Positions 35,346-46,729 of a DNA stretch of 64,000 bases are shown here, in pieces. This DNA comes from Tetrapyrgos nigripes (Eukaryota > Basidiomycota > Agaricomycetes > Agaricales > Campanellaceae): NCBI GenBank assembly GCA_013368315.1, contig JAACJM010000168.1, forward strand, positions 124,001-188,000, written 5' to 3'. The translations under genes and the position numbers were made by a program. The notes below the pieces were generated by a model. The model was not told the DNA's origin. It ran no database searches and worked only from the letters and a program-made list of their open reading frames with translations. The stretch's first letter is position 1; every line of letters begins with the position of its first letter.

Positions 35346-35725
35346 TCCACGATCAAGTTTGGTTCTTTGAGGACTCGACCATGTTTTGACAGCTGGGGCA
35401 ACCAATCGAAGCAACTCCGAATCCATCAGAGCATTGAAACAGTAAACAACCATTTCTACTATGCTGTGAATAAAAATACGCCTATTTTACCGAGCCCAGG
35501 CCATACACTTATTCACACTCGCAGCAAGACAAAATAAAAGACAATATGATACAGTTAGATTTGGCGCCTTTTCTACCTAACTATGGTATGCAGAGTAAGT
35601 AGTAATTACAATGGTAGCGAACGTAAAGATATCTACAAAAAACACAGTGTGACCAGAGCAAACAAAGAAACAGCAAGAGAATACACAAGGTTTTTTTAGC
35701 CTTCTATCACACAACGCATCATGAT

Positions 35726-36811
35726 CTAGTCGATCTCCTCCATGGCAGAGGTGAGAGCAGCTTCTGAAGAAGCAGGAGCCTCAGTGATGGCGGGTGCGTC
35801 TTCCTCCTCTTCGTCGACGTCGAGACCGAGGGAGATCATACGGTGGATACGCTTAGCAAATGAAGTGGGCTCGTCAAGGGTGAAACCGGAGGTGAGGAGA
35901 GCTGTTGAAGAGGAGGTGAGTCAAATGAAGAGTAGTGGGAGAAAGAAAACTTACCAGTCTCGAACAAGAGGTAGGTGAGGTCACGGACAGACTTGTCAGC
36001 CTTGTCCTCAGCAACCTTGCGCTTAAGCTCCTTGACGATGGGGTTACGAGGGTTAAGCTCGAGGGTCTTCTTTGATGCCATGTGAGATGACATCGAGGAG
36101 TCACGGAGAGCTTGTGCCTTCATGATACGCTCCTAACAAACCGAAGGGCAAAAGGCAATCAGAATACGAACCAAAGAACTAAACGTAATGAACAACATAC
36201 CATATTGGAAGACCAACCGAACTGGCCAGTAACAAGGACGCAAGGCGAGTCAGTGATACGGTTGGGGACGACGACCTTCTCAACCTTGTCTCCGAGGGCC
36301 TCCTTGACGACTGTGCAGAGTTCCTTGAACTCAGCCTCCTCAGCTTCACGAGCCTTCTTCTCATCCTCCGTCTCCTCAAGCTCGAGGCCTTCCTTCTAGA
36401 CACAGACAAGTTTCTTGCCATCAAACTCCTTGAGTTGAGTGATGGCGTACTCATCGATAGGATCAACAAGAAGGAGGACCTCGAAGCCCTTCTTCTTGAG
36501 AACCTCGAGGAAGGGTGAGTCGTGGACGGCAGCAAGAGACTCGCCGGTCAAGTAGTAGATCGACTTTTGGATTTCGGGCATCCGAGTGATGTAGTCTAAC
36601 AACGACGCGTCAACAGTGAATCAATAATAAGAAGAAAGGGATACATACCCTTGAGGGAGGTCTGCTCGTCAGTAGCCTTTGTCAAGTAGAAGCGCCAGAA
36701 CTCAGCCAACTTGCTTCGGTTCTGAGCATCCTGGTGGATACCGAGCTTGAGGTTCTTGCCAAAGCCCTCATGGAACTTGGCAAAGTTGGTATGCTTAGTA
36801 GTGCTCTCATA
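35726..36811 (-). pseudogene. HSP90 C-terminal fragment, 5'-truncated with a stop codon
   Basis: Minus-strand exons 36811-36649, 36595-36201, 36132-35955 and 35901-35726 encode the middle-to-C-terminal part of cytosolic HSP90: [98 protein letters not shown]90 is an ATP-driven chaperone dimer; the ATPase domain and most of the middle domain are absent, with homology stopping near 36800. A TAG at 36396-36398 interrupts [14 protein letters not shown]. The last residues are MEEID, where cytosolic HSP90 normally has MEEVD for binding TPR co-chaperones. Three introns are kept, so this is a duplicated genomic fragment rather than a retrocopy. The functional copy must be elsewhere. Confidence 0.9.
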
Positions 36812-38063
36812 ACTGGGAAATTAGAGACGACTGCGGCAAGTTCAGACGCTGCCAGAATGACCGTGAGACTACGGTGAGGGGGAGAGACGCATCGACGCGA
36901 GCAGAGGCGGGAAATGCATTGACGAGGAAACTGTGGCCAGGCAGGGTCGTATGCATGTTGCTACAGTGAGACGTCTCTGAAACAAGGTATTGGTTTGGCT
37001 GCGACAGGTTTATAACATTACATAAGTGGTCTTGACCCTACACTAGGGTTGAGGCAGCTGACGAGCAAAAAAGTTTAGCTTGCTACATGCAAAAATTCTC
37101 AACCAAGTCCATAATTAAATACTTATGGCTACAAGATATTGTCTACAACGTAAATGACCACATCAAGTCAAGAACAAACGCACAGAAAACGGGAACAGTA
37201 TGATGCAATAGGTACTAGAGAAAGAACGAGAGGCGGCCGCCAGGGAAGATGTTGAAAACAAGTATGTAGAGTAGAGATACAGGAACAGCGAGCATGATTC
37301 ATTGTATGTATCAGATCCTGGAGAGATGTCAGAACCACTAAACCACGTAAAAAATCTGAAGACATTACACCTGAAGCACGTTAAAGCCCCTCTGCAAATG
37401 TCGTGGTCAGAGTGTGATAGAGCCTGAGGAAGCAGTAAGACACCAATATCAGGTAGCGAAGAACCAGCGGACTCACTTTGACAGCGGAGGCGGGACCAAA
37501 CACAACCTAAAAGGTCCTATAATAAATGGACAAAGAAAATGTAATGTCTAGCGTAGTTCACGGTAGCGATGTTCTTAAAGGGAGAGTAACATAGCAAAAA
37601 AGACGACTAAGGACGTGTGATGAGTGGTTTGGTACCGAACAAGACAAAAGGACTACACACCTTTTCTTTAAACTCGAACCTTGGCCACTCGCTTTTCATA
37701 CGCAAGTATACTGTGTAAGAACACCATCCCTGCAGAACGTCAGACGAAGCTGGTCAAAGGAAAGCAAAAGCTCACCTCGAAACCCTTCTGATGAACTTTT
37801 CAAAACTCTATGTTGAATGGGATTTAGGAGCTACGATGCGTTAAGCCAGCTGGCGACGATATGATAGCTCCCGCCCCATTACTTAGCTCCGAGGAGCCGC
37901 AAGGGCCAACCCACGAACGCATCTGAATACAGGATTCTGCATATGGGGTGATCAAGTCCCATGCACAGAATCCTGTATCCAGATCCTGCGGGTTGACGTA
38001 GGGTAAAGAAAGAAAAGAGACCAGCGGTCACAATGATGGGTAGAAGGTGAAAGAAGTCCGAGT
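36812..38063. other. Non-coding stretch beside the HSP90 fragment
   Basis: No HSP90 sequence continues here. A minus-strand ORF of 63 residues at 37879-38070 is unsupported. Near 37925-37980 CAGGATTCTGCAT is mirrored by a nearby ATGCACAGAATCCTG, an inverted pair. Confidence 0.35.
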
Positions 38064-38339
38064 TCAACATCCAATGTTGACATGTGACGCACCACCCAAT
38101 TTTATAGCTAACCGACTGAATACAGCCGTTGGGATGTATACGTAACCACTCGTGTCGTCCTCTTCCCTATTGATCTTCTCATCCTCGTTCTCCTCTTGTC
38201 TGTCAATTATCAAAGCTCTTAACAACTGAGGTCTACCTGCAGTTTGGTCGAGAACTCGGGAGCAAACACAGATAATAAACACAAAGCTAAGTTCGAGAAC
38301 CATTCCGAGGGCACGCACAATCATGACGAGCGGCTTCAT
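38064..38339 (-). CDS. Small membrane-anchored protein, function unknown
   Basis: The ORF begins MKPLVMIVRALGMVLELSF, with a hydrophobic N-terminus (VLELSFVFIICVC) that would act as a signal anchor, then a basic/acidic part (RALIIDRQEENEDEKINREE). A possible GT donor follows DQTA, so the 3' half may be spliced differently. The start codon is only six bases from the end of the hAT element at 38345-39372, and its ATG overlaps the element's target duplication. If this is a gene, its promoter has been displaced by 1 kb of transposon. No family recognised; a chance ORF is possible. Confidence 0.3.
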   Translation of the reverse strand: MKPLVMIVRALGMVLELSFVFIICVCSRVLDQTAGRPQLLRALIIDRQEENEDEKINREEDDTSGYVYIPTAVFSRLAIKLGGASHVNIGC

Positions 38340-38344
38340 GTGAG

Positions 38345-39372
38345 TAGGGCTGCACGCCGTACCCGTATGTACGGTTTGTACGGGTGTCGTAACCGTACCG
38401 TCGGGGGCTCACAGCTTGGTTTGTACGGTTACGGTTACGGGTCAACTTGCACCGTAAAGTACCGTACCGTAATACGGAAATACGGTCGTATATACGACCG
38501 TCTAGATAGATATTTTTTCGCTGTTGCGTAGCTACAACCTACCCTGTTTTTTACCATACCGTCCATACATTTATGAGAGGACCATGTGATTTTTACGCAT
38601 TGGTTTAGTCGGGGTCGCGTGGGGTCGCGTCGGGCGGAGTTTGCTTGCTCATCGACATCAACCATGACCTTGCCCTGCCTCTTGACATTTTCTGCACATG
38701 GTCTGCATCACTCCCAGCAACTACAAAACCATGCTAGTGCCCTTCCAGCAATAACCATGCTACACTGGCGTTCTGCTTGGCTGGAGACCAATATTATTCT
38801 CATTTTTTTCGAAATGCTTTCCTTCGAGCGGCGTCTCCAAGCCCCATGGTCTAGCGTTGAAGATCTCGATAGGTATGTAGCTGGAATCACTCTCTGGAAT
38901 AATTTGTCAGGAATCACCCTTAAAGGGTCTCAAATGTACGAACGTGTTGTTGCAGCACCCCATGCACATTCCTCTGAACCTTCACAGAGGAAAAAACACT
39001 TCGAAGTACGTCTCCTGCCTTTCTATCATTGTGTTAATAAGCTTTCCTACTGGGAAAAGATGTTCAGCTTGCCCATACATCTCGTATTATCAACTATGCA
39101 GTGTCTTCGCTCGGCGTGCCAGGGAGTCGAGGATCTCGCTGGCAATAATGATGATAATTCAGACGAGGAGGAAATGTCAGTTCCTCCTTTCTACATTATT
39201 TGTTATCTATTTCAAAAATATTTCCGTAATCAACCGTATATTACGGGTCGTAACCCGTATAAGTAACCGTACCCGTACCGTCGGGCATCCTCGATTCCTC
39301 TTGTACTACGGGGACGGATACGGTATTGTCGTAACCGTAAAGTACCCGTATAGTTTACGGTGTGCAGCCCTA
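38345..39372 (+). mobile_element. hAT-type DNA transposon, non-autonomous, with 8-bp target duplication
   Basis: Terminal inverted repeats TAGGGCTGCACGCCGTA at the left end and TAGGGCTGCACACCGTA read inward from the right end differ at one of 17 bases. The element is flanked by the direct 8-mer CATGTGAG at 38337-38344 and 39373-39380. An 8-bp duplication and TAGGG-type ends are diagnostic of hAT elements. Both ends hold dense subterminal words (TACGGTT, ACCGTAC, CGTAACCGT), the usual transposase-binding arrangement. The 1,028-bp interior has an ORF (38586-39266) without recognisable RNase-H or hAT dimerisation motifs, so it probably depends on a transposase from elsewhere. Intact ends and duplication suggest a fairly recent insertion. 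Confidence 0.92.
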
Positions 39373-39380
39373 CATGTGAG

Positions 39381-40264
39381 GAGTTTACGCATGCTGTAGG
39401 AACTAGATCGCTTTCATTCTTTCATATATATATTCTAATCATGAGAGGCATTCTTTAGCAGCCCCGACTTCATCAGCATATGGTAGCAAGCATGCTCTAT
39501 ATGCTTTATCAACCGCTTCAACAGATACTATAGTAAGCATACTTAGTATCTGCAATCCGAAACTCTTCCTTTTTGTTCCAGTGAAATAACCCAGGTGAAC
39601 GAATGAGAACCCGAGCTACCGTCCCTGGAGGCAACGGGGACATTCTGTCTGGTGTTTTTTTTTTCACACATTGCCTTAATGGATTGAGTGTCGATGTATC
39701 TACCTAATGTATTTCTAGATAGTTAATGGAGTTTTTGTCTGTCTGGTCAAGTACTAAATATAAGTTTGAGCCCCAATGGGATCATTTAGCCTCCGACTTA
39801 CACCTAGTGCACCAAGCATTCGCATAGCGTCCAGCAAGCGTCCAGGACGCTACGGACACCGAGTGACAATCGACTATGCGCTCAGGATGCTATACATAGA
39901 CTCGGTCTCAACGTGCATCCATCTACATTCCACCTTAGTAGTACAATGTGGATGCATCCATGTCCCGACCAAGTCATTCATGCAGTACAACTTGTTCACT
40001 GTCGTTAATGCTCACGGCGTTGATGACATCATTGACCTTTCTTTCTACTTAACCACCACAACGCCTTCATTTGTGAGTCTTTCCTCTCCACTGTTCCCTC
40101 TGCCTGGATGTAATACTTCATTTTAGGGTCTTTATAATTTGGTTAAACCACTCTCAAATCCTCAATCACACCCGTTGTCCCTGTGGACCCACCCGCCCTA
40201 CTCCTCCTCATACCAAAATCCAAATGAACTCCTCCTCACCCTCCCGCTGAAATATCGTCCTCTA
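39381..40264. other. Non-coding stretch
   Basis: No gene supported. Two GCGTCC words at 39827-39852 (GCGTCCAGCAAGCGTCC followed by AGGACGCT) are the first members of the GACGCT palindrome cluster. Confidence 0.4.
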
Positions 40265-41880
40265 GGACTTGATTCTAGGGTTATTTGACCCTAAGAATAC
40301 GATGGTAATGTTTTCGAAGCCTCCGGAAGTTGTCCGGATTCGATATGGCCTATTTTCGTGTTTTGAGATTGTTGAATTAGCTGTAACTTTGGAACGCGAG
40401 GTATGTTTGCTTGGATCTTTTAATATTCGCATTCAGCTCATCAAATCGATCCCATAGCACCCAAGACTTAGCCAATTCCCTTGACATTTCACTAACTGCC
40501 ATCCGCCTCTCCTCCCCGTCTAATACTCCCTCTACCACCCCCATTTCTCCGCCTATGTCCCTCCATGCGCCCATATTTCCCTCCTAGGACAGCTAGAATT
40601 CAGTGGAGTCTACTCTGAAGACCTCCGATGCCATATCTGTTAACTATGTATACCTTCTCCTCCTACCCCTTACCACCTCCACTCCTCCGCAATCTCCCGC
40701 TCATATTTCTTCATTCCTGACTCGGTTCTAGGGTTATTTAACCCTCTGAATTCGATGGTGATGTCTTTGAAGCCGTCGAAAGTCGTCCGGATTGGATATG
40801 GTCTGTTTGGTGGTTTTGGGATTTGGATGGGTCATAACTTTGGACCGCAAGGTGCGTGGGCTTTGATTTTATTATAGTCGTCTTCTCCTCATCAAATCGA
40901 TCCAATAGCACCCCTCACTTGTCTCATTCCGTCAACATTCTGTCAACCGCCAACCGCCTCTCCTCCTACTTTAATAAACCCTCCCCCACGATCATTTCTC
41001 CACCTACTAAGTTCTCTTGCCCCAAACCTACGTTATCCAATCCCGGGAGTCTAATGGTCCCAACAGTAACGCTGTGCAACACTCCGTTTTGTGAATATGG
41101 CTACCCGGTCCTCCTCCTCCTTACCACCTCCACTCCTCCTCATCCCCTGGCTCGATTTTCCTCATCACGGACTCTTTTCTAGGGGTATTCAACCCTGCGA
41201 ACACGTTTGTCATGTTTTCGAAGCCTTTGCACGTCGTCCGCTGTCAATATGGATACACGCTCCTCCTCTCCTTGTCAACTCAACTCCTCCTCATCCTCTG
41301 CTCCAAATCTCTTCATCCCAGACTCATTTACAGGGTTATTCAGCCCTCCGAACACTTTGGTGATGTTTTCGAAGCCTTTGCATGTTGTCCGCTGCCGATA
41401 TGGCCGATTTTCGCGTTTTTGGGTGTTGTATAGGCTATAACTTTTGAACGCCAAGTGCGTTCGCTTTTGTTTTTATATATTCATGTTTTCCTCACAAAAT
41501 CGATTCCATAGCACCCCTCACTTATCTCATTCCGTCAACATTCCGTCAACCGCCAACCGCCCTCTCCTCCTACTTTAATCAACCCTCCCCCACGATCATT
41601 TCTCCACCTATATCGTTCTATTACCCCGAACCTACATTATCCAATCCCAAGAGTCCATTGGTCCCAACTGTAATGCTGTGCAACACCCCGTTTCGTGAAT
41701 GTGGCTACCCAGTCCTCCTCCCCCCTACCACCTCCACCTCTGCTCACCCCCTGCCCCGATTTTCATCATCCCAGATTTTTTTCTAGGGTTATTCGACCCT
41801 ACGAACACGTTGGTGATGTCCGCTGTCGATATGATCGTTTTTCGCGTTTTTCGGTTTTGTATAATTATCTACATACAGTG
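40265..41880 (+). repeat. Degenerate tandem repeat array of ~450-600 bp units
   Basis: The block CTAGGGTTATT..ACCCT followed by GATGGTGATGTTTTCGAAGCC recurs at about 40274, 40731, 41180, 41334 and 41786. Intervening blocks such as AATCGATCCCATAGCACCC and CCGCCAACCGCC also recur. The copies are diverged and partly truncated. No coding function; ORFs here are by-products. Confidence 0.7.
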
Positions 41881-41900
41881 TATTCCGACTAAGTTGTACA

Positions 41901-42120
41901 GGATGCTAGGTATATGGTATTAGTACATTCTTTTATGTGTACAATCTTATATACATATTGAACTGTAGGGACAGAGATCATACACACATACTGAGTTTGC
42001 ACAGCGTCCAGGACGCTATGTATATGGTCTTAGTACATTATTTTCTGTGTATGATCTCATATACACGTTGAACCATAGGGGCAGAGATTGCACACATGTA
42101 CTGTGTTTGCGCAGCGTCCA
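41901..42120 (+). repeat. 110-bp tandem repeat bounded by GACGCT palindromes
   Basis: Two 110-bp units start at GGATGCTAGGTATATGG (41901) and GGACGCTATGTATATGG (42011), and a third copy of the boundary follows at 42121. Each junction is the palindrome AGCGTCC-A-GGACGCT. Confidence 0.85.
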
Positions 42121-42227
42121 GGACGCTAGCACTACCAGAGCTCTCATTAGGCACGTATTTCTTAGGGTTACTAGAGGTACGTAGCGTCCACAATGCTGCA
42201 CAGCTGGTTCATACATGTCACTTGGAT

Positions 42228-42323
42228 CACTCGCACAGCGTCGCGGACGCTGTGCGAGTGGTTTGTGTACCATGAAGACATGTATATGCACTTGGATCAC
42301 TTGTGTAGCGTCGTGGACGCTAC
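42228..42323. repeat. Two perfect GACGCT-type inverted repeats
   Basis: CACTCGCACAGCGTC (42228-42242), loop GCG, exact reverse complement (42246-42260); and GTAGCGTC (42305-42312), loop GTG, exact reverse complement (42316-42323). They share the core AGCGTC-NNN-GACGCT but have different outer bases, and a short direct repeat (CACTTGGATCACT) precedes each. Confidence 0.9.
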
Positions 42324-44110
42324 GATGTGATACGAGTGGCACAATGGCCATTGTGGCCCCCTCCCTTGGGCATTAGAGTTATAGGGTTTTCGAGTTGATA
42401 AATTTTCAATTTTGCATTTCGTGCAAAGTCTGGGCTGATCGCATCGGCAGTACTGCCGCTATCGAATAGTGTGAATGCTTGAAGGCCGTTGAACTCAACA
42501 AATGCAGACAAGCATCGGTTTTCCTCATTAGTACGATGAGGACGCATCCCTGTACGGGGGGCTTTCGAGAATTTAGGTTTCAGGTGAGCTTGGAAACCTT
42601 GAGTATCCAATGTACTCATTGAACGAAGGTATTCTCCGAAATCGAGGATCTCTATGTCCTCAGGATTATTTTGTTCATTGTCTGAACAATCAGACTCATA
42701 ATCCGTGGAGGATGCGACTGACTCTAGGTCAGGTATTTCGATTTCATCATCCGAAGCATGCGGAGTTACTTCGCGCATACCTGCAAACGTTGGTATGTTC
42801 TCATTATATTTGGAACTTTGCGTATCCGAATGTGAGTCATTTTCACGCATGAATACTATGCGTTCAGAGGCATCCGACTCTTGACTATTTTCGTTAATAT
42901 AGTCCTCGTCAGCTGCATCACTTGACCACTGTGAGCCTCCCCAAGGATCAGGTTCATGTGAAGCGCCTTTATCAGATGAAGCATTCTCTTCATCCCGGTT
43001 AGACTGATTCTCTGCCGGCAGTTGTTCTTGTATCTCCTCGATACGATACATGCGAGGGGATACTTTCCCCTTAGTATCCATCAGATAAAAGCGATTATTT
43101 GGTTTGAATTCATTCTTTTTATCAGGACGCTGTTGTGGGGATTGAGTCTCGTTGCGTGAGTTTCTTGGTCCGGTAGGGAGATTGGCATTGTTAGGACTCG
43201 AATCTGATTTCTTACGCCAATTGTTGCCGTTTTGATTCATACTAGAGTATGGTTTGACACTATATCGTCGTCTATCCACAACCTGGAGACGTCTAGGCGA
43301 TGCCGAACGAGATCTGTTTCGATGTTGGTCCTTAGCGTTAGATTTACGTTCCTTTGAACGTGAACGCGAGCGACGCTTTTTAGCTCGCTTGATATTTTCT
43401 TTGGCACGCTGATAATATTTATCAGCTTCTGAGCTACGCTCACATTCAAGTGCAGCTTGCATGATGTCATCTACTGAGGACGATTCAGCCCGGATATGAT
43501 GAATCCTAGTCATATCTGAGAGCATATTATCTGGCAGAATAAATAGTAATCGCTTCTTGAACGAATACATGTCAGGCGGAGATGGCATTCGTTCAGCATA
43601 ATGTATTAATGCACTGAATGCACCTTTAATACCCTTATTTGAAGAGTAGTTCACCGCTTCAAAACGTTCTCCAATCTTGGAGAGCGACGCTTCATGGATA
43701 AAGCGTCGGTATAAGCCAGAAATGACCTGCATAAAGGTCATTCTCTCAGACATAGGGCTATTACCCATTGGGATATGTTCCACATCGTCAAGGAACCACT
43801 GATGAGCAGGGCCCTTAAGGAATGAACCAGTAGCATTTGTTCTTTGAATGTCTACAGGTGTGAGAACATATTGTTTTCGACTGTAACTATAGCGTACTTC
43901 AGGACCACAGAGATCAGCGATGTTAAACCATTGTACGAGATCTCTTACCCATGTATCAAAGGCAACAAAATCATTGCCTTCACCAGTATATTTATCGGGC
44001 TTGGGGATCGACTGTAGAATAGTCTTTTGCACATTGGTATTTCCTCCAATCGGCGGCCCGTGGAGCTGTTTTATGATCAACTCTTCAATTGATCTGAAGC
44101 AGGCCCTCAT
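42320..44110 (-). CDS. Ty3-type retrotransposon Gag-protease, truncated
   Basis: A 596-residue minus-strand ORF. Residues about 30-240 are a retrotransposon gag domain (PKPDKYTGEGNDFVAFDTWV, GSFLKGPAHQWFLDDVE, VISGLYRRFIHEASL, YSFKKRLLFILPD). Next comes an Arg/Ser-rich basic stretch (KRRSRSRSKERKSN) that could bind RNA, then a long acidic linker, and at the C-terminus AFTLFDSGSTADAISPDF, a retropepsin-like active site (DSG). No CCHC zinc knuckle is evident. In intact elements reverse transcriptase, RNase H and integrase follow; here the ORF loses homology after ENPITL and stops at the edge of the GACGCT palindromes, so pol is missing. No LTR was found. Gag would package element RNA into particles; this copy cannot move alone. 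The start ATG is the first in the open frame. Confidence 0.85.
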   Translation of the reverse strand: MRACFRSIEELIIKQLHGPPIGGNTNVQKTILQSIPKPDKYTGEGNDFVAFDTWVRDLVQWFNIADLCGPEVRYSYSRKQYVLTPVDIQRTNATGSFLKGPAHQWFLDDVEHIPMGNSPMSERMTFMQVISGLYRRFIHEASLSKIGERFEAVNYSSNKGIKGAFSALIHYAERMPSPPDMYSFKKRLLFILPDNMLSDMTRIHHIRAESSSVDDIMQAALECERSSEADKYYQRAKENIKRAKKRRSRSRSKERKSNAKDQHRNRSRSASPRRLQVVDRRRYSVKPYSSMNQNGNNWRKKSDSSPNNANLPTGPRNSRNETQSPQQRPDKKNEFKPNNRFYLMDTKGKVSPRMYRIEEIQEQLPAENQSNRDEENASSDKGASHEPDPWGGSQWSSDAADEDYINENSQESDASERIVFMRENDSHSDTQSSKYNENIPTFAGMREVTPHASDDEIEIPDLESVASSTDYESDCSDNEQNNPEDIEILDFGEYLRSMSTLDTQGFQAHLKPKFSKAPRTGMRPHRTNEENRCLSAFVEFNGLQAFTLFDSGSTADAISPDFARNAKLKIYQLENPITLMPKGGGHNGHCATRITS

Positions 44111-44778
44111 TACTTCCTCTTCAGTACGAGGAGTAGGGTCATATGAGAATGTTTCTCTTTCGTTGAAGGTTCTGTCTACTGATGAGTAGAGTCACTTCAA
44201 GCTGGCATGTTTGTGTACGTCGTTATGGTACATACCTTCAATTACCCTTTAAATGCTATTTTTCTATAACTATCCCAGAAGTCGAGAAACTATGGACCGG
44301 GAGTTACCTGCCTCATCATAGTATTGTCCCCAGTTTTCGCAGTATGAGCAAAGACTACCAGTAGGCTAAATGGATCGTAGTCTGACAATATATCATATCC
44401 CCATCCAACCTTTCCATCAGAAGCGACTCCAGTTACGTTCTTTCGCCTCCATTTGGCTCAGCTCTATTGTTCAATACTAAGCATGTACTACCTACTCGAG
44501 CACGTGCACGTTTGCTTTGAGTTCCTCGCCCCATACGATACGTAGGCTTACCTACTAACTATCGCCTTGCGAAGACTCTAGTCCTGTAGTAGCCGCGTCG
44601 CTTTTGGTGGCATGACAGGTTATTAGTAATAAATCCCCAAAATGGAAATGCACACAGCCGCAGTCGCGTCAACGCGTCTTGAGCCCAAACCACCACCTCC
44701 TATGCCTCCCGCCCTTTCGTTTCGCTCAAGCGAAGGCCAGCAAGCCCTCAGAACGATAGTAACGAAGCTAATACCTCA
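44111..44778. other. Non-coding stretch
   Basis: No gene supported. It would hold the leader of the gag gene on the minus strand; no LTR signature (TG..CA ends) was identified. Confidence 0.3.
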
Positions 44779-45824
44779 TTAGGACATAAGAAGCTCCTTG
44801 GTTACTAGCTGTACACCCTTGGCTTTTGTGCGTTCGTTGGCAGAAGCGACGAGTCGAGGAGGAATGAAAGGAGGATTATCCATGTTGGAATTCGAGTCCG
44901 AGCCTGAGTCCTGATCAGGATCCAAAGGTTTCGCTGGGTGGATAGCTTTTTCCATCTCTCGGTGAACATGCTCGCCGACAAGTTGCGTTGCCCAAGCCGA
45001 AATTGAGCAACGTGCATACTTGATCGTGGCTGGTGGCTCGGAAGGAGAAAAGGCCGCCTTCCTCTCTTTTTCCTTGTCAACGCATCGTCGGGATGGAAAG
45101 CTGTATCGATGATAATACATACGCTGAATCAAATCAATGGGTTTGACTCGAGTTCTACCTCCCAGAAAAGCTTGCAATTTGAGCTTGCGCCGAGCTATGA
45201 ATGGATCAATAGAGCCGGGAGGAAGTGGCTCCAAGTATTCGTAGAAAAAATCTACGACAGATTCATATTTCAATTCGTCAAGAAGATATTCCATGGCAGC
45301 TTGGAAGCGTGCGTCGTTCGAAATTTTAGGTTTACGGAGAGCCGGAAGTGAATGAACAAACTCTGCGCGAGAAGTACCAGGCACAGAAGTTGGAGGTGTT
45401 GGCAGCGGGTGCTCGACAGGTCCGTCTATTGATGGAGGAATGATATGGGGGTAGACGGGTATATCTACGGCGAGATTTAGTTGGTCTTCTTCAACGAGAT
45501 CAGCGGGAAATGTCTCGACGTCCTGAGATATCCCTGGAATAGGTGTTGTGCGTTGGAAAGGGAGATTTAGAGCTGGGTGGAAAGGTGTATTGGGGCTCGG
45601 AAGTGAGAAAGAGGGTAGGAGAGGTCGATAATGCTAACCTGGGGATTTCCACTCTCCATACAGAACAAAAGGGTAGAGGTAGTGTTACCAGCAGGAACAG
45701 GTCTCAGAGGAGGGATGCTGGAGTCAACATTGAGAGCATTGACACGAAAAACATGGCTTTGGTGCGTGGTTTGCTGGTTCGGGAAGAAACGGAGTTGTAG
45801 TTCATCGTCATTGGCATCTTTCAT
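44779..45824 (-). CDS. Transposon-associated protein, N-terminal part resembling DUF6589-type genes
   Basis: A first exon from 45824 (MKDANDDELQLRFFP) ends at a GTATGG donor near 45660 and joins at about 45576 to a long exon reading LNLPFQRTTPIPG, then ALRKPKISNDARFQAAMEYL, a helical part, KLQAFLGGRTRVKPIDLIQR, MYYHRYSFPSRR, and ARCSISAWATQLVGEHVHRE, followed by an acidic Ser-rich tail and two stops in a row. The blocks around LQAFL, MY.HRYS.PS and STWATQLV-type WATQLV are familiar from the N-terminus of multi-copy Agaricomycete genes that continue into a DUF6589 domain; that continuation is absent here. So this is either a truncated copy or the first exon of a decayed gene. Assignment is from memory of the family and should be held loosely. 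Confidence 0.45.
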
Positions 45825-46552
45825 TCTGAATTTTTAGGAAACGACGTGGTTTATTTCGTACCGACACGCAAGAACGCAACGAGAAGATGAAAGTTGCGGA
45901 AAAAGGTACAGAGCCGACTACACGTGATGCTTCCTTTTTAGGGTTTTATGACTAATAACGCCCGCGCCGCCAAAAGTGACGCGCGTACTAGCAGACTTCA
46001 TATACCGTATGGTATATCGACAGTCTGACTAGGGGAGACTACGAAGACTCAGACTCTTCGCAATTAAGGAGTCACGTGTGGTCTTGACCTCTTTCTCCTT
46101 GACCACCACCATCTCTGCGTGTCTTCTATGTCTTCCTCTCCGACCCTTCACTCATCTCCGGCAACTCATAGACCTCGCTACTGTGTCTGTATATCTTTTC
46201 CGCTCAATGTTCGCTTGAAACAAACCCATGCAAACTGTAACCTGGCCGAGTGACGTACCTGGAGCAAAAGTGTCGAGCTGTTATTTCTGAATATGGAGCT
46301 ACGTGTTTTAGCCCACTAGCTGATAGGTGAGTATCTTGCTTTTAAATGGTCTTTTTCTGCTCTCGTCTTACGCCTGACGATATGTTGATGGCCGTTACTG
46401 CCTTTTTCCCCTCTTCAACCTACTATAGTCGGTATCTGACTTAAGTCCACAGATCATGCATAGCAGATTATCTTCCTTTCGTCTAAATTATGGGTTGTCT
46501 ATCACATACACCTGCAGAGTAGGAGTAGGATAGGAATGAAGATGGGAAGACA
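45825..46552. other. Non-coding stretch
   Basis: No gene supported. Pyrimidine-rich from 46085 to 46200. Confidence 0.3.
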
Positions 46553-46729
46553 GTGCGGGGTGGACTGCGACTGGATATGCGAGTTGGCTTTCGGAATTGG
46601 GAGCTGGGATGCGGGATATGGGATTTTGACTCGGTTTTGGATTGGGTTGGTCTAATCTGGCAGTTCCGAAGAAGAGGGCAGCTGGGACGAAAGTGTACGT
46701 GTCTCTCCCTCTTTTTCCTTCTTAGTGCT

